From Glutamicibacter creatinolyticus (GTDB taxonomy: Bacteria > Actinomycetota > Actinomycetes > Actinomycetales > Micrococcaceae): a DNA stretch of 64,000 nucleotides. How positions within the stretch are numbered: the stretch's first letter is position 1; each line of letters opens with the position of its first letter. The stretch is taken from NCBI RefSeq assembly GCF_006094275.1, contig NZ_CP034412.1, forward strand, positions 868,001 to 932,000, given 5' to 3'. Both the position numbers and the translations under genes were made by a program. The notes under the pieces were generated by a model. The model worked only from the letters and a program-made list of their open reading frames with translations. It did not search any database and was not told where the DNA came from. Shown here piece after piece: positions 42,541 through 51,140 of the stretch.

Positions 42541-44328
42541 GTGGTTTTGAAGCTTTCCACCATGTTCCTGCGCACCCTGCGCGAAGATCCGGTTGACGCC
42601 GAGGTTGCCAGCCACAAGCTGCTGGTGCGTGCCGGTTACATCCGCCGTGCCGCCCCGGGAATCTACACCTGGCTGCCGCTGGGCCTGAAGGTGCTGGGCA
42701 AGGTCGAAAACATCATCCGCGAGGAAATGAACGCCATCGGTGGGCAGGAAGTGCACTTCCCGGCGCTGCTGCCGCGCGAACCCTACGAGCAGACCGGGCG
42801 CTGGACCGAATACGGGGAGGCGCTCTTCCGGCTCAAGGACCGCAAGGACGCGGACTACCTGCTGGCCCCGACCCACGAGGAAATGTTCACCCTGCTGGTC
42901 AAGGACCTGTACTCCTCGTACAAGGACCTGCCGGTGTACCTCTACCAGATCCAGCACAAGTACCGTGATGAGGCCCGCCCGCGGGCCGGCCTGCTGCGTG
43001 GGCGCGAGTTCATCATGAAGGACTCCTATTCCTTCAACATCGACGACGAGGGCCTGGACGAGGCGTACGCCGCACACCGCGCCGCCTACCTGAAGATCTT
43101 CGAGCGCCTGGGCCTGGAAGTCGTTCCGGTCTATGCCCAGGCCGGAGCCATGGGCGGGTCGAAGTCCGAGGAATTCCTGCACCCCACCGAGATCGGCGAG
43201 GACACCTTCGTGCGCTCCCCGGGTGGCTACGCCGCCAACGTGGAGGCCGTGACCACCGTGGTGCCCGAGTCCATCGACTACGCGAACGCCGAACCCTTCG
43301 AGGTGCTGGACACCCCGGACACCCCGACCATCGAAACCCTGGTTGCCGCAGCGAACCAGCTGCGTCCGCGTGCCGAACGCGAATGGGAAGCCAAGGACAC
43401 CCTGAAAAACGTGGTGCTGGCGATCGTGGACCCCGAGGGCGAACGCCACCTGGTCGTCCTGGGCGTGCCCGGGGACCGGCAGGTCGATGAAAAGCGCGTG
43501 GAAGCCACCATCGGCGCGGCGCTGGGCATCAACGGAGAGGTGCAGGTCGAACAGGCCAGCGCCGAGGACCTGAAGAAGCACCCGGAAATCGTCACCGGCT
43601 ACCTGGGCCCCGGCCTGGGCCGCGACCAGCAGCTGCTGGGCGCCGAAACCAGTGGGAAGATCACCTACCTGGTTGACCCGCGCGTGGTTCCCGGCAGCGC
43701 CTGGATCACCGGGGCCAACGAACACGGCAAGCACGTGTTCAACCTGGTTGCCGAGCGCGACTTCACCTGGGACGGCACCATCGAGGCCGTCAACGTGCTG
43801 GACGGGGACCCGGCTCCGGACGGCTCCGGGCCGCTGAGCACCGAACGCGGCATCGAAATGGGCCACATCTTCCAGCTGGGCCGCAAGTACGCCGAGTCCC
43901 TGGACTTGAAGGTGCTGGACTCCAATGGCAAGCTGCAGGTGGTCACCATGGGCTCCTATGGTGTGGGCGTCACCCGCGCGGTCGCCGCCCTGGCCGAGTC
44001 CTACCACGACGAGAACGGGCTGACCTGGCCCCGGCAGATCGCCCCGGCCGACATCCACTTGGTGGTCACCGGCAAGGGAGCCGAACTGATGCAGGCCGGC
44101 GCGAAGCTGGCCGAGGAATTTGAGGCGGCCGGGCTGGATGTTATCTTCGATGACCGTCCCAAGCTCTCGGCCGGCGTGAAGTTCTCCGACGCCGAGCTGA
44201 TCGGCGTGCCGACCATCGTGGTGGTCGGTCGCGGCCTGGCCGACGGGCTGGTGGAGGTCAAGGACCGGGCCACCGGCGAACGGCGCGACGTGAAGCTTGA
44301 TGAGGTCGTCGCCGAACTGAGCAAGTAG
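42541..44328 (+). CDS. proS: Prolyl-tRNA synthetase
   Basis: 595 residues from GTG 42541. It is a bacterial-type class II ProRS. Motif 1 is around [24 protein letters not shown], motif 2 is [23 protein letters not shown], an editing (INS) domain spans roughly 230-400, motif 3 is [15 protein letters not shown], and the anticodon-binding domain lies at the C-terminus. It charges tRNA-Pro and hydrolyses Ala-tRNA-Pro. In this lineage it often precedes the DUF4439-rimP-nusA-infB block, which here follows only after an 11-kb accessory insertion. A terminator follows. Confidence 0.96.
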   Translation: MVLKLSTMFLRTLREDPVDAEVASHKLLVRAGYIRRAAPGIYTWLPLGLKVLGKVENIIREEMNAIGGQEVHFPALLPREPYEQTGRWTEYGEALFRLKDRKDADYLLAPTHEEMFTLLVKDLYSSYKDLPVYLYQIQHKYRDEARPRAGLLRGREFIMKDSYSFNIDDEGLDEAYAAHRAAYLKIFERLGLEVVPVYAQAGAMGGSKSEEFLHPTEIGEDTFVRSPGGYAANVEAVTTVVPESIDYANAEPFEVLDTPDTPTIETLVAAANQLRPRAEREWEAKDTLKNVVLAIVDPEGERHLVVLGVPGDRQVDEKRVEATIGAALGINGEVQVEQASAEDLKKHPEIVTGYLGPGLGRDQQLLGAETSGKITYLVDPRVVPGSAWITGANEHGKHVFNLVAERDFTWDGTIEAVNVLDGDPAPDGSGPLSTERGIEMGHIFQLGRKYAESLDLKVLDSNGKLQVVTMGSYGVGVTRAVAALAESYHDENGLTWPRQIAPADIHLVVTGKGAELMQAGAKLAEEFEAAGLDVIFDDRPKLSAGVKFSDAELIGVPTIVVVGRGLADGLVEVKDRATGERRDVKLDEVVAELSK

Positions 44329-44336
44329 CGTTGCCA

Positions 44337-44366
44337 CCCCGGCGGGAAGGCACCCGCCGGGGTTAA
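44337..44366 (+). terminator. Terminator after proS
   Basis: CCCCGGCGGG (44337-44346) pairs perfectly with CCCGCCGGGG (44353-44362), followed by a short TTAATT tract. Confidence 0.8.
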
Positions 44367-44397
44367 TTCGATAGCAACTTCGGTAAGGAAGCAGCGC

Positions 44398-45207
44398 GTG
44401 CAAGAGCTCCTTGATTTCCTGTCGGTCAACTCCGAACCGGTCGCCGCCTGGCCGCTGGCCCTGCTGCTCCTGGCAGGGTTCGCCGCCGGGTGGGTCGACG
44501 CGGTGGTCGGCGGCGGGGGACTGATCCAGCTGCCCGCGCTGCTGCTGTTTCCGGGCATCACCCCCGTCCAGGCGCTGGCCACCAACAAGCTCGGCTCCAT
44601 CTTCGGGACCACCACCAGCGCCATCACCTACTACCGGCGCACCAGCCCGGATCTGAAGACCGCCATCCCCATGGCCCTGTGCGCGCTGGTTGGCGCGTTC
44701 GGCGGGGCCGGGATCGCGGTGATCCTGCCCACCGAACTGATCGAACCGATCATCATCGCCGCGCTGGTGGCGGTGCTGATCTTCACCATCGCCAAGCCAC
44801 GGGCTGGGGAGCTGTCCCAGCTGAAGTACACCGGAAGCGCCCACTACCTGCGGGCGGTGCTGATCGGGGTGGTGATCGGGGCCTATGACGGGATGATCGG
44901 CCCGGGTACCGGTTCGTTTTTGATCATCGCGATGGTCACCGTGCTCGGCTACAGTTTCCTGGAGGCCTCGGCGAAGGCCAAGATCGTGAACCTGGCCACC
45001 AACCTGGGGGCGCTGCTGCTGTTCCTGCCCGGCGGGCACGTACTGGTGGGCCTGGGCCTGGCCATGGGCGTGATGAACATGCTCGGCGGCTACTTGGGCG
45101 CGCGGATGGCCATCTCCAAGGGCAGCAAGTTCATCCGGGTGATCTTCGTGATCGTGGTGGCCGCGCTGATCATCAAGCTCGGTTCGGATCTCATCCTCGG
45201 AAAATAG
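44398..45207 (+). CDS. TauE/SafE-family (TSUP) membrane permease
   Basis: 269 residues with GTG 44398, AAGGAAG upstream. Eight or so membrane segments are arranged in two repeats; each repeat starts with the family signature (GFAAGWVDAVVGGGGLIQLPALL and YDGMIGPGTGSFLII). TSUP proteins export or import sulfite, taurine breakdown products or other small organosulfur anions. The substrate here is unknown. No sulfonate metabolism gene is next to it. Confidence 0.9.
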   Translation: MQELLDFLSVNSEPVAAWPLALLLLAGFAAGWVDAVVGGGGLIQLPALLLFPGITPVQALATNKLGSIFGTTTSAITYYRRTSPDLKTAIPMALCALVGAFGGAGIAVILPTELIEPIIIAALVAVLIFTIAKPRAGELSQLKYTGSAHYLRAVLIGVVIGAYDGMIGPGTGSFLIIAMVTVLGYSFLEASAKAKIVNLATNLGALLLFLPGGHVLVGLGLAMGVMNMLGGYLGARMAISKGSKFIRVIFVIVVAALIIKLGSDLILGK

Positions 45208-45631
45208 GGCGCCGGGTCACCAGACCATGCGGCCGCGGGCAAACCCAGCATGGGGGCAGTAGCCGCTTAAAGAGGTGGACCCATTGTCCTCCCGCATGAA
45301 GCGGCGGGATGACAATGGGCCAAGGCTTCCTCCCCCAAAGAAGCCCGATCCGGTTCGTGGCGTACTGCTGCGATGCACCCGTGAAGGGCGCCCGTCTGAG
45401 CGGTGAAGACCTGCCAAGTGAACCCGATCCTCATTGGGCAACCAGGCGAAGGATCTGACCTGGCCGCCGAAATGGTGCCGGGAACGCCCCATACCGATCC
45501 CGGTGTTTGATCATTTCCCTTTCAGCTTGACTGATTCACAAGCATTTTTCGTCATACCAGGACGGTATCTTTCCCTTCCCGGGTTGCAGAGGCCACCGGG
45601 CAGGGGGACAGGCCAGGTCAACGGGCCACTG
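45208..45631. other. Gene-free gap with a large inverted repeat
   Basis: 424 bp between convergent genes. The only clear structure is the inverted repeat at 45280-45319. A 91-codon frame on the minus strand has no ribosome-binding site and reads through that repeat, so I do not call it. The right end (45520-45590) is A+T-richer. Confidence 0.5.
45280..45319. repeat. 16-bp-arm inverted repeat
   Basis: CCCATTGTC-CT-CCCGC (45280-45295) and GCGGG-AT-GACAATGGG (45304-45319) pair except for a 2-base internal mismatch, with an 8-base loop. It could be a bidirectional terminator of the converging permease and response-regulator genes, or a remnant of a transposon end. Confidence 0.6.
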
Positions 45632-46312
45632 CTAGGCAGGCACCGGGTCGTCGGGGTGCACGAACCCCGAACGGTAGGCCAGTGCCACCACCGCGGCCCG
45701 GTCCCGGGCCCCGGTCTTGAACAGGATCCGGGCCACATGGGTTTTTACGGTGGCCTCGCTGAGCACCAGGGTGTCGCGGATTTCCTGGTTGGACAGCCCG
45801 GCCGCGACCAGGCGCAGTACTTCCTGTTCCCGTGGGGTGAGCACCTCGGTGATGTCGGTGGGCTCCGCCGAGGAGGCGCGCAGCCGCTGCACCAGCCGTG
45901 TGGCCGCGGTGGCATCCAGCCAGGTGTCCCCGGCGGCCACCCGGCGGATCGCATCGGCGATCTCGGTGGGGGAGGCGTGCTTGAGCAGGTAGCCGCTGGC
46001 CCCGGCCTGCAGCGCCTGGACCACCACGTCCTCATCGTCAAAGGTGGTCATGATCAGCACCCGAATTAGCCGGTCCGGGTTCCCCTTCGATTCGCGCACC
46101 AGTTCCCGGGTGGCGGCCACCCCGTCCATGCCCGGCATCCGCACGTCCATGAGCACTACATCCGGGCACGAGCTGCGCGCCAGCTGCAGGGCCTGCTGTC
46201 CGGAACCAGCCTCCCCGATGACCCGAATGTCATCCTCGGCCATCAACAGCATGCTGATTCCGGCGCGCACCAGCGGCTGGTCATCGACAATCAACACATC
46301 GATCATGCTCAC
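45632..46312 (-). CDS. NarL/FixJ-family response regulator
   Basis: 226 residues, ATG 46310-46312 overlapping the kinase stop by ATGA. It has a receiver domain with D10/D11, phosphoacceptor D56 (VLMDVRMPGMDG) and K in LLKHASPTEI. A LuxR-type helix-turn-helix (LTPREQEVLRLVAAGLSNQEIRDTLVLSEATVKTHV) follows at ~155-200. It is the output of the adjacent histidine kinase. The target genes are unknown; the small gene heading the operon and the divergent YihY gene are candidates. Confidence 0.95.
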   Translation of the reverse strand: MSMIDVLIVDDQPLVRAGISMLLMAEDDIRVIGEAGSGQQALQLARSSCPDVVLMDVRMPGMDGVAATRELVRESKGNPDRLIRVLIMTTFDDEDVVVQALQAGASGYLLKHASPTEIADAIRRVAAGDTWLDATAATRLVQRLRASSAEPTDITEVLTPREQEVLRLVAAGLSNQEIRDTLVLSEATVKTHVARILFKTGARDRAAVVALAYRSGFVHPDDPVPA

Positions 46313-47550
46313 TCCTCCTCGCTTCCCGGCACTCCGTCCGGCTGCAGCCCCGGCGCCCGTCCCTGCCCGTTAAGCCCCGTCTGCTGCGGCGCTCCGGAGC
46401 CGGACAGCTCGCCCTGCCCGGTGACCGGCAGGGTGGCCTTGAGCAGGTAGCCGTTGCTGGTCGCTCCGTGGTCCAGGGTGCCGCCCGAGACGCTGATGCG
46501 TTCGCGCAGTCCCAGCAGCCCGTACCCGCCGGAGACCCCGGGCTTCTTAATCAGTCCTGAGATCGAACGCACCGTGAGCACCAGCTCGCTGCTGCTCCAG
46601 TCGATGCCCAACTCCACCTTCGCCCCGGTGCCGGCGTGTTTCATCGCGTTGGACAGGCCCTCCTGCACCACCCGGTAGGCGGCGTGGCTGATGCTGGGGT
46701 CCAGTGGCCGTTCCCGGCCGGTGACGTGTTCCTCCACCTCCAGTCCGGAGGCGCGGGCCGAGGCGACCAGTTCGGCCACATCCGCGATGCTGTGCGGCCG
46801 GTCGGAGGAGCCGTTGTGCTCGGCGCTGCGCAGCATGCCCAGCAACCGGTGCAGTTCGCGCATGCTTTGCTCGGCGGTGGATTGCACGTCCTCCAGCACC
46901 TTGTCCACGTCCACCCCGTCCTTCCCGCTCTTGAGCACGGTGCGCACCCCGGCGACCTGCAGCACAATGGCGGTCATCGAGTGGGCGACCGAGTCATGCA
47001 GGTCCCGGCTGATGCGCAGCCGCTCGGTGGCGGTGGCCTCATCCAGCGCCTCTTCGGCCCAGCGGCGCTCGGTGACCAGCTGGTGGTCATTGTTCAGCAG
47101 GGCCCGCCCGGCACTCCAGGCGGCCAGGCTCAGCAGCGTCCATAGTCCCACCACGATGAACGTGGTCACCAGGGACACCGGGCCGTCATAGGTCAAGGCG
47201 TTAAAGGAAATGACGCCAATCGGGTAGACCGAGCCAGCCAGCGCATACACCGACCTGCGCCCAGGCACGTTGCGGGCCACCAGGAACAGCGCCATCAGGT
47301 AGCCGCCCATGTATTCGAAGGTCTCCACGCCCAGGGCCACGCTGGCCATCAGCATCATCGCGATGTAGCCGTACCAGGGGGAGCGGCCCAGCAGGAGCCA
47401 GGCGTAGGCGATCACGCAGAGGCTGAACAGCAGCCAATACGGCACCTGGAAGCTGCCGATCATTGGCGGCACCGTGCTCCAGATCGCCAGGTCGATGCCG
47501 AAGACCAGGAGCGTGGCGACGGTGCGCATCAGGCGGGGTCGTTTCAGCAT
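46309..47550 (-). CDS. NarL-type sensor histidine kinase
   Basis: 413 residues from ATG 47548-47550, whose ATG overlaps the stop of the upstream small gene (ATGCTGA). A GTG 30 bp upstream is possible. Five or six membrane segments (about 10-145) with very short loops precede a HisKA_3 dimerisation domain with H185 (ERLRISRDLHDSVAHSM). A degenerate HATPase follows (VVQEGLSNAMKHA, GGYGLLGLRERI). The lack of a large external domain suggests that it senses a membrane or intramembrane signal. The C-terminal 30 residues are low-complexity. Confidence 0.92.
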   Translation of the reverse strand: MLKRPRLMRTVATLLVFGIDLAIWSTVPPMIGSFQVPYWLLFSLCVIAYAWLLLGRSPWYGYIAMMLMASVALGVETFEYMGGYLMALFLVARNVPGRRSVYALAGSVYPIGVISFNALTYDGPVSLVTTFIVVGLWTLLSLAAWSAGRALLNNDHQLVTERRWAEEALDEATATERLRISRDLHDSVAHSMTAIVLQVAGVRTVLKSGKDGVDVDKVLEDVQSTAEQSMRELHRLLGMLRSAEHNGSSDRPHSIADVAELVASARASGLEVEEHVTGRERPLDPSISHAAYRVVQEGLSNAMKHAGTGAKVELGIDWSSSELVLTVRSISGLIKKPGVSGGYGLLGLRERISVSGGTLDHGATSNGYLLKATLPVTGQGELSGSGAPQQTGLNGQGRAPGLQPDGVPGSEEE

Positions 47551-47945
47551 CGCGGCAACCAGGGGAAGTAGTGGCACCAACCCGGCTGGCGCACCGGGTC
47601 ACCCGGCGGGCGGGGCGGTTCCAGCCCGGGCGGGAAGGCATCCCCGCTCAGCTCCAGGGTGCCGGCGGGCAGCAGCAGGGCGCTGAGCGGCTCCCAGTTC
47701 CCCTTTCCGGTGGTGCTTTCATGGACCTTGAGCACCCCATGGTCCCGGCCGTTGACCGTGACGGTGGCCGATTCATCCAGCCCGGATGCGCGTACCAGCA
47801 CGGCGTCATCCCGGATGGCCCAGCCGGTCAGCAGCAGCCGGCCCCAGTGCACCGGGATCGTTGCCGCGCGCGGCCATCCGGGCGTGCCGTGGGCAGCGCT
47901 GCTTGGCGGCCGGTCACCTGGTTCCGGACCGGACGGATGGGACAT
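47544..47945 (-). CDS. Small hypothetical protein heading a two-component operon
   Basis: 133 residues, ATG 47943-47945 with GAGGAG six bases upstream. Its stop overlaps the kinase start codon, so it is translationally coupled to the sensor. The N-terminus is polar and Pro-rich; the centre is beta-like (RLLLTGWAIRDDAVLVRASG, ATVTVNGRDHGVLKVHE). No signal peptide, membrane segment or metal motif is evident. I do not recognise the family. The tight coupling suggests a role in signalling. Confidence 0.7.
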   Translation of the reverse strand: MSHPSGPEPGDRPPSSAAHGTPGWPRAATIPVHWGRLLLTGWAIRDDAVLVRASGLDESATVTVNGRDHGVLKVHESTTGKGNWEPLSALLLPAGTLELSGDAFPPGLEPPRPPGDPVRQPGWCHYFPWLPRC

Positions 47946-48359
47946 GGTGTTCTCCTCATGAAGGGTGCAAGTGATGCTGATCGGTGCGAGTGACAGTATC
48001 GTGACACATTTAGTGGCCCACGGGCATCATCCGTGAACGGTACATGCGTTGATCATCCCAGTTCAGCCCCGGGTGCCTGGTCGCCCCGGCACGGGTTGTG
48101 GAGCGGCTTCGGCCGGTGCGGGCAGCCGGGTGCGGCAAGGACGCCGGCCACCCCGATGTTACGGGACCGCTCAGGCCACCGCTGCTGCCGCCCGTGCAGG
48201 GCGGAAGCGGCGGGCCGGTGAGCGCGCCCGAAGTCTTGAACGTGGCGATTCGTCCGCCGTTGCGTTGAATGAACCTATTTCGCCTGATTGAATAACGGTA
48301 CGTGGACAGCTGTCCCCAACGAGGAAAGTGTCCTCATCAAGACTGTGCAGGGGTGGAAC
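47946..48359. promoter_or_regulatory. Divergent promoter region, two-component operon / YihY1
   Basis: 414 bp. Apart from the ribosome-binding sites at both ends I see no convincing palindrome. The right end (GGGGTGGAACATGGCC, 48350 on) is clearly homologous to the region before the second YihY gene. Confidence 0.35.
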
Positions 48360-49499
48360 ATGGCCAAAGACCAGGAAGTGAACCATGAAGCCGGAAGCGT
48401 GGGTGACACGGTACAGAAGGCGGCTGAGGCGCCGCCGGCGGATCACGCCTCAAAGCCCAAGCTTCCCACGGAGCTGAAGCTGCGTTCCTGGCGCTACATC
48501 TTCAAACGCTCGATCAACGAATTCACGGGCAAGAAGTGCACGGACCTGGCCGCAGCCCTGACCTACTTCACGATGCTATCGATCTTCCCGGCGCTGCTGG
48601 CGATGGTTTCGTTGCTCGGTGTGGTGGGCCAGGCGGAGAAGACCACGCAGAATCTGCTGCAGCTGCTGGGTGAGGTGGCCAGCGACCAGGTGGTGCAAAC
48701 CCTGAAGCAGCCGATCGAGCAGTTGACGAACGCGCCGTCCGCGGGATTCGCGTTGGTTGCCGGTCTGCTCGGTGCGCTGTGGAGCGCCTCGGGCTATGTG
48801 GGTGCCTTCGGTCGAGCGGTGAACAAGATTTATGACGTGCAAGAAGGCCGCCCGTTCTACAAGCTCAAGCCGATCCTGCTGCTGATTACCCTTGTGCTGC
48901 TGGTGGCAGCCTCGCTCATGGCAATCCTGCTGGTCGTCTCCGGACCCATCGCCCAGGGTATTGGCCAGGCACTGGGACTGGGGGAAAGCGGCATCCAGGT
49001 CTGGAACATCGCCAAGTGGCCGGTCATCGTGATCTTCGCGGTGATGCTTGTGGCCATCCTGTACTACGGGACCCCCAACGTGAAGCAGCCCAAGTTCCGC
49101 TGGATCAGCGTCGGCTCGGGCATCGCGCTGTTGGTGCTGGCCCTGGCCACCGTCGGCTTCTTCTTCTACGTATCGAACTTCGGCAACTACAACAAGACCT
49201 ACGGCGCCATCGGTGGCGTGATCGTGCTGCTGCTGTGGATCTGGATCGCCAACAACGCCCTGCTCTTCGGTGCGGTCTTTGACGCGGAGATGGAACGCGG
49301 GCGCGAGCTGCAGGCCGGAATTGAGGCCGAGGAATCCATCCAGCTGCCGCCACGAGACACCTCGGCGGCGCAGAAGAAGGAGGAGAAGGAAGAAAAGGTG
49401 ATCCGCCAGGGGGAGGAGCTGCGCTACTCCAGCGAGCTGGCAGCTGAGGAACAGCGTGAAGCCGCCGCACGGGAAGCAGAAAAGCCCCGCGACACCTAG
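48360..49499 (+). CDS. YihY/BrkB-family inner membrane protein, copy 1
   Basis: 379 residues from ATG 48360; an upstream in-frame start lacks a ribosome-binding site, and the chosen ATG aligns with the start of copy 2. A hydrophilic N-terminus (~50 residues) is followed by the YihY domain with six membrane segments: CTDLAAALTYFTMLSIFPALLAMV, GLLGALWSASGYVGAFGRAVNKIYDV, and YNKTYGAIGGVIVLLLWIWIANNALLFGA. The C-terminal ~75 residues are highly charged (QKKEEKEEKVIRQGEEL). The family was once called ribonuclease BN, wrongly; its function is unknown, possibly transport or envelope maintenance. Confidence 0.9.
   Translation: MAKDQEVNHEAGSVGDTVQKAAEAPPADHASKPKLPTELKLRSWRYIFKRSINEFTGKKCTDLAAALTYFTMLSIFPALLAMVSLLGVVGQAEKTTQNLLQLLGEVASDQVVQTLKQPIEQLTNAPSAGFALVAGLLGALWSASGYVGAFGRAVNKIYDVQEGRPFYKLKPILLLITLVLLVAASLMAILLVVSGPIAQGIGQALGLGESGIQVWNIAKWPVIVIFAVMLVAILYYGTPNVKQPKFRWISVGSGIALLVLALATVGFFFYVSNFGNYNKTYGAIGGVIVLLLWIWIANNALLFGAVFDAEMERGRELQAGIEAEESIQLPPRDTSAAQKKEEKEEKVIRQGEELRYSSELAAEEQREAAAREAEKPRDT
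48474..49360 (+). repeat. Tandem gene duplication, unit 1
   Basis: This segment of YihY copy 1 aligns without visible gaps to 49950-50836 (offset 1476 bp). The 62 bases 48831-48892 and 50307-50368 are identical. Confidence 0.85.
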
Positions 49500-49539
49500 A
49501 CCCACTTCTCTGGCACCATGGGTGTCTACGACCCACAAG

Positions 49540-49597
49540 GACCGCGAGCTCCGGAGAGCTGTTGAGGAACACTGTCCGGTCTCGCGGTCTCTTTTAT
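49540..49597 (+). terminator. Terminator after YihY copy 1
   Basis: GACCGCGAG (49540-49548) pairs with CTCGCGGTC (49581-49589) around a long loop, followed by TCTTTTAT. Confidence 0.75.
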
Positions 49598-49838
49598 GGT
49601 CCCACGGGCTGCGCAGCCTTTTGGCGATACGCGTTCAGTTTGTCCCACGGGGAAGCCGGACCATCAGGCAATAAATGGCCTGACTATACCCGCCTCGGCT
49701 GGGGTTGCAAGCAAGGTTGGTGCACTGATGGGAGAAATCTGAGGGTTCCATCAACGTCGTTGCCCCACCCCGGTCCCGCTGTTTGAATATCGGCAAGTGG
49801 ACCAGGGGTCCTACGCCGAACGCTTGCGGAGGTGGAAC
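49598..49838 (+). promoter_or_regulatory. Region before YihY copy 2
   Basis: About 240 bp between the terminator and the second YihY gene; with the preceding tail the gene-free gap is 339 bp. GGAGG at 49828-49832 is the ribosome-binding site. No operator-like repeat was found. Confidence 0.35.
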
Positions 49839-50981
49839 GTGGGCAGCATGCAGGAAAGCCATCGGGCAGGGAGAAGTGCGCAGACGGCCCATAAGGCCGA
49901 GCACGCCCCGGCCCCTGACGACAACAGGAAACCGGACCTGCCGACCGATCTGAAGTCGCGGTCCTGGAAGTATGTGTTCAAGCGCTCGATCGGCGAGTTC
50001 ACACGCAAGAAGTGCACCGACCAGGCAGCGGCCCTGACCTACTTCACCATGCTGTCGCTGTTCCCGGCACTGTTGGCCATGGTTTCGCTGCTGGGCCTGG
50101 TAGGCCAGGCGGAGAAGACCACGCAGAACATGCTGCAGCTGCTGGGTGAGGTGGCCAGTGACCAGGTGGTGCAAACCCTGGAACAGCCGATTCAGCAGCT
50201 GACCAACGCGCCGTCGGCGGGATTCGCGTTCGCCGCCGGTTTGCTCGGTGCGCTGTGGAGTGCCTCCGGCTACGTGGGGGCGTTCGGTCGGGCCATCAAC
50301 CACATCTATGACGTGCAAGAAGGCCGCCCGTTCTACAAGCTCAAGCCGATCCTGCTGCTGATTACCCTGGTGCTTTTGGTCGCCGCAGCAGTGATGGCGG
50401 TGCTGCTGGTGGTCTCCGGGCCACTGGTGCAGGGCATTGGACAGGCCCTGGGGCTGGGTGAAACCGGCATCATGGTCTGGAACATCGCCAAGTGGCCGGT
50501 CATCGTGATCTTCGCCGTGATCCTGGTGGCGATCCTGTACTACGGCACCCCCAACGTGAAGCAGCCCAAGTTCCACTGGATCAGCATGGGCTCGGCCATC
50601 GCGCTGATCGTGCTGGCCATCGCCACCGTCGGCTTCTTCTTCTACGTATCGAACTTCAGCAACTACAACAAGACCTACGGCGCCATCGGTGGCGTGATCG
50701 TGCTCTTGCTGTGGATCTGGATCGCCAACAACGCCCTGCTTTTCGGCGCAGTCTTTGACGCTGAGATGGAACGTGGACGGGAACTGCAGGCCGGAATTGA
50801 GGCCGAGGAATCCATCCAGCTGCCGCCGCGGGAAACCAAGGCCAGCGACAAGCTGGCGGCGAAGGCTGAAAAGGACATCCGCCAGGGTGAACAGCTGCGC
50901 AAGGACAGCGAACTGGCGGCGCAAGACCACACCGGGGATGACTCCCCGGCAGGTGAAACCAAGCGGAGGAGGGAGGACTGA
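49839..50981 (+). CDS. YihY/BrkB-family inner membrane protein, copy 2
   Basis: 380 residues with GTG 49839, fixed by GGAGG six bases upstream and by alignment with copy 1. The six-segment membrane domain is about nine-tenths identical to copy 1 by eye; only the first ~45 and last ~55 residues diverge (tail KASDKLAAKAEKDIRQGEQL). The copies have separate terminators and promoters. The 159 bp after the stop lead to an envelope-protein operon. Function unknown, as for copy 1. Confidence 0.9.
   Translation: MGSMQESHRAGRSAQTAHKAEHAPAPDDNRKPDLPTDLKSRSWKYVFKRSIGEFTRKKCTDQAAALTYFTMLSLFPALLAMVSLLGLVGQAEKTTQNMLQLLGEVASDQVVQTLEQPIQQLTNAPSAGFAFAAGLLGALWSASGYVGAFGRAINHIYDVQEGRPFYKLKPILLLITLVLLVAAAVMAVLLVVSGPLVQGIGQALGLGETGIMVWNIAKWPVIVIFAVILVAILYYGTPNVKQPKFHWISMGSAIALIVLAIATVGFFFYVSNFSNYNKTYGAIGGVIVLLLWIWIANNALLFGAVFDAEMERGRELQAGIEAEESIQLPPRETKASDKLAAKAEKDIRQGEQLRKDSELAAQDHTGDDSPAGETKRRRED
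49950..50836 (+). repeat. Tandem gene duplication, unit 2
   Basis: Counterpart of 48474-49360. Some stretches are identical at the DNA level while others differ at many third positions, a mosaic pattern. Confidence 0.85.
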
Positions 50982-51140
50982 CTTCTGCGGGCACCTGAAC
51001 CCGCTGCATCGATTCGCGCGGCCCCTGCCAGCCAAGCAGGGAGCTGACCGACACCAAGAAGGCGCTCGCCGGAGCCACCGGCAACGAAATACGTGCCCGA
51101 GAACAGAACTATCGAGCAATGGAGTAACAGGAGGGCAACA

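Noticed and set aside
42520-45039. Open antisense frame of 839 codons opposite proS and the TSUP permease gene
   Set aside because: Shadow of two well-identified genes; it crosses their terminator and has no recognisable domain.
45217-45492. 91-codon minus-strand gene in the gap after the TSUP permease gene
   Set aside because: No ribosome-binding site, reads through the large inverted repeat, and has no recognisable similarity.
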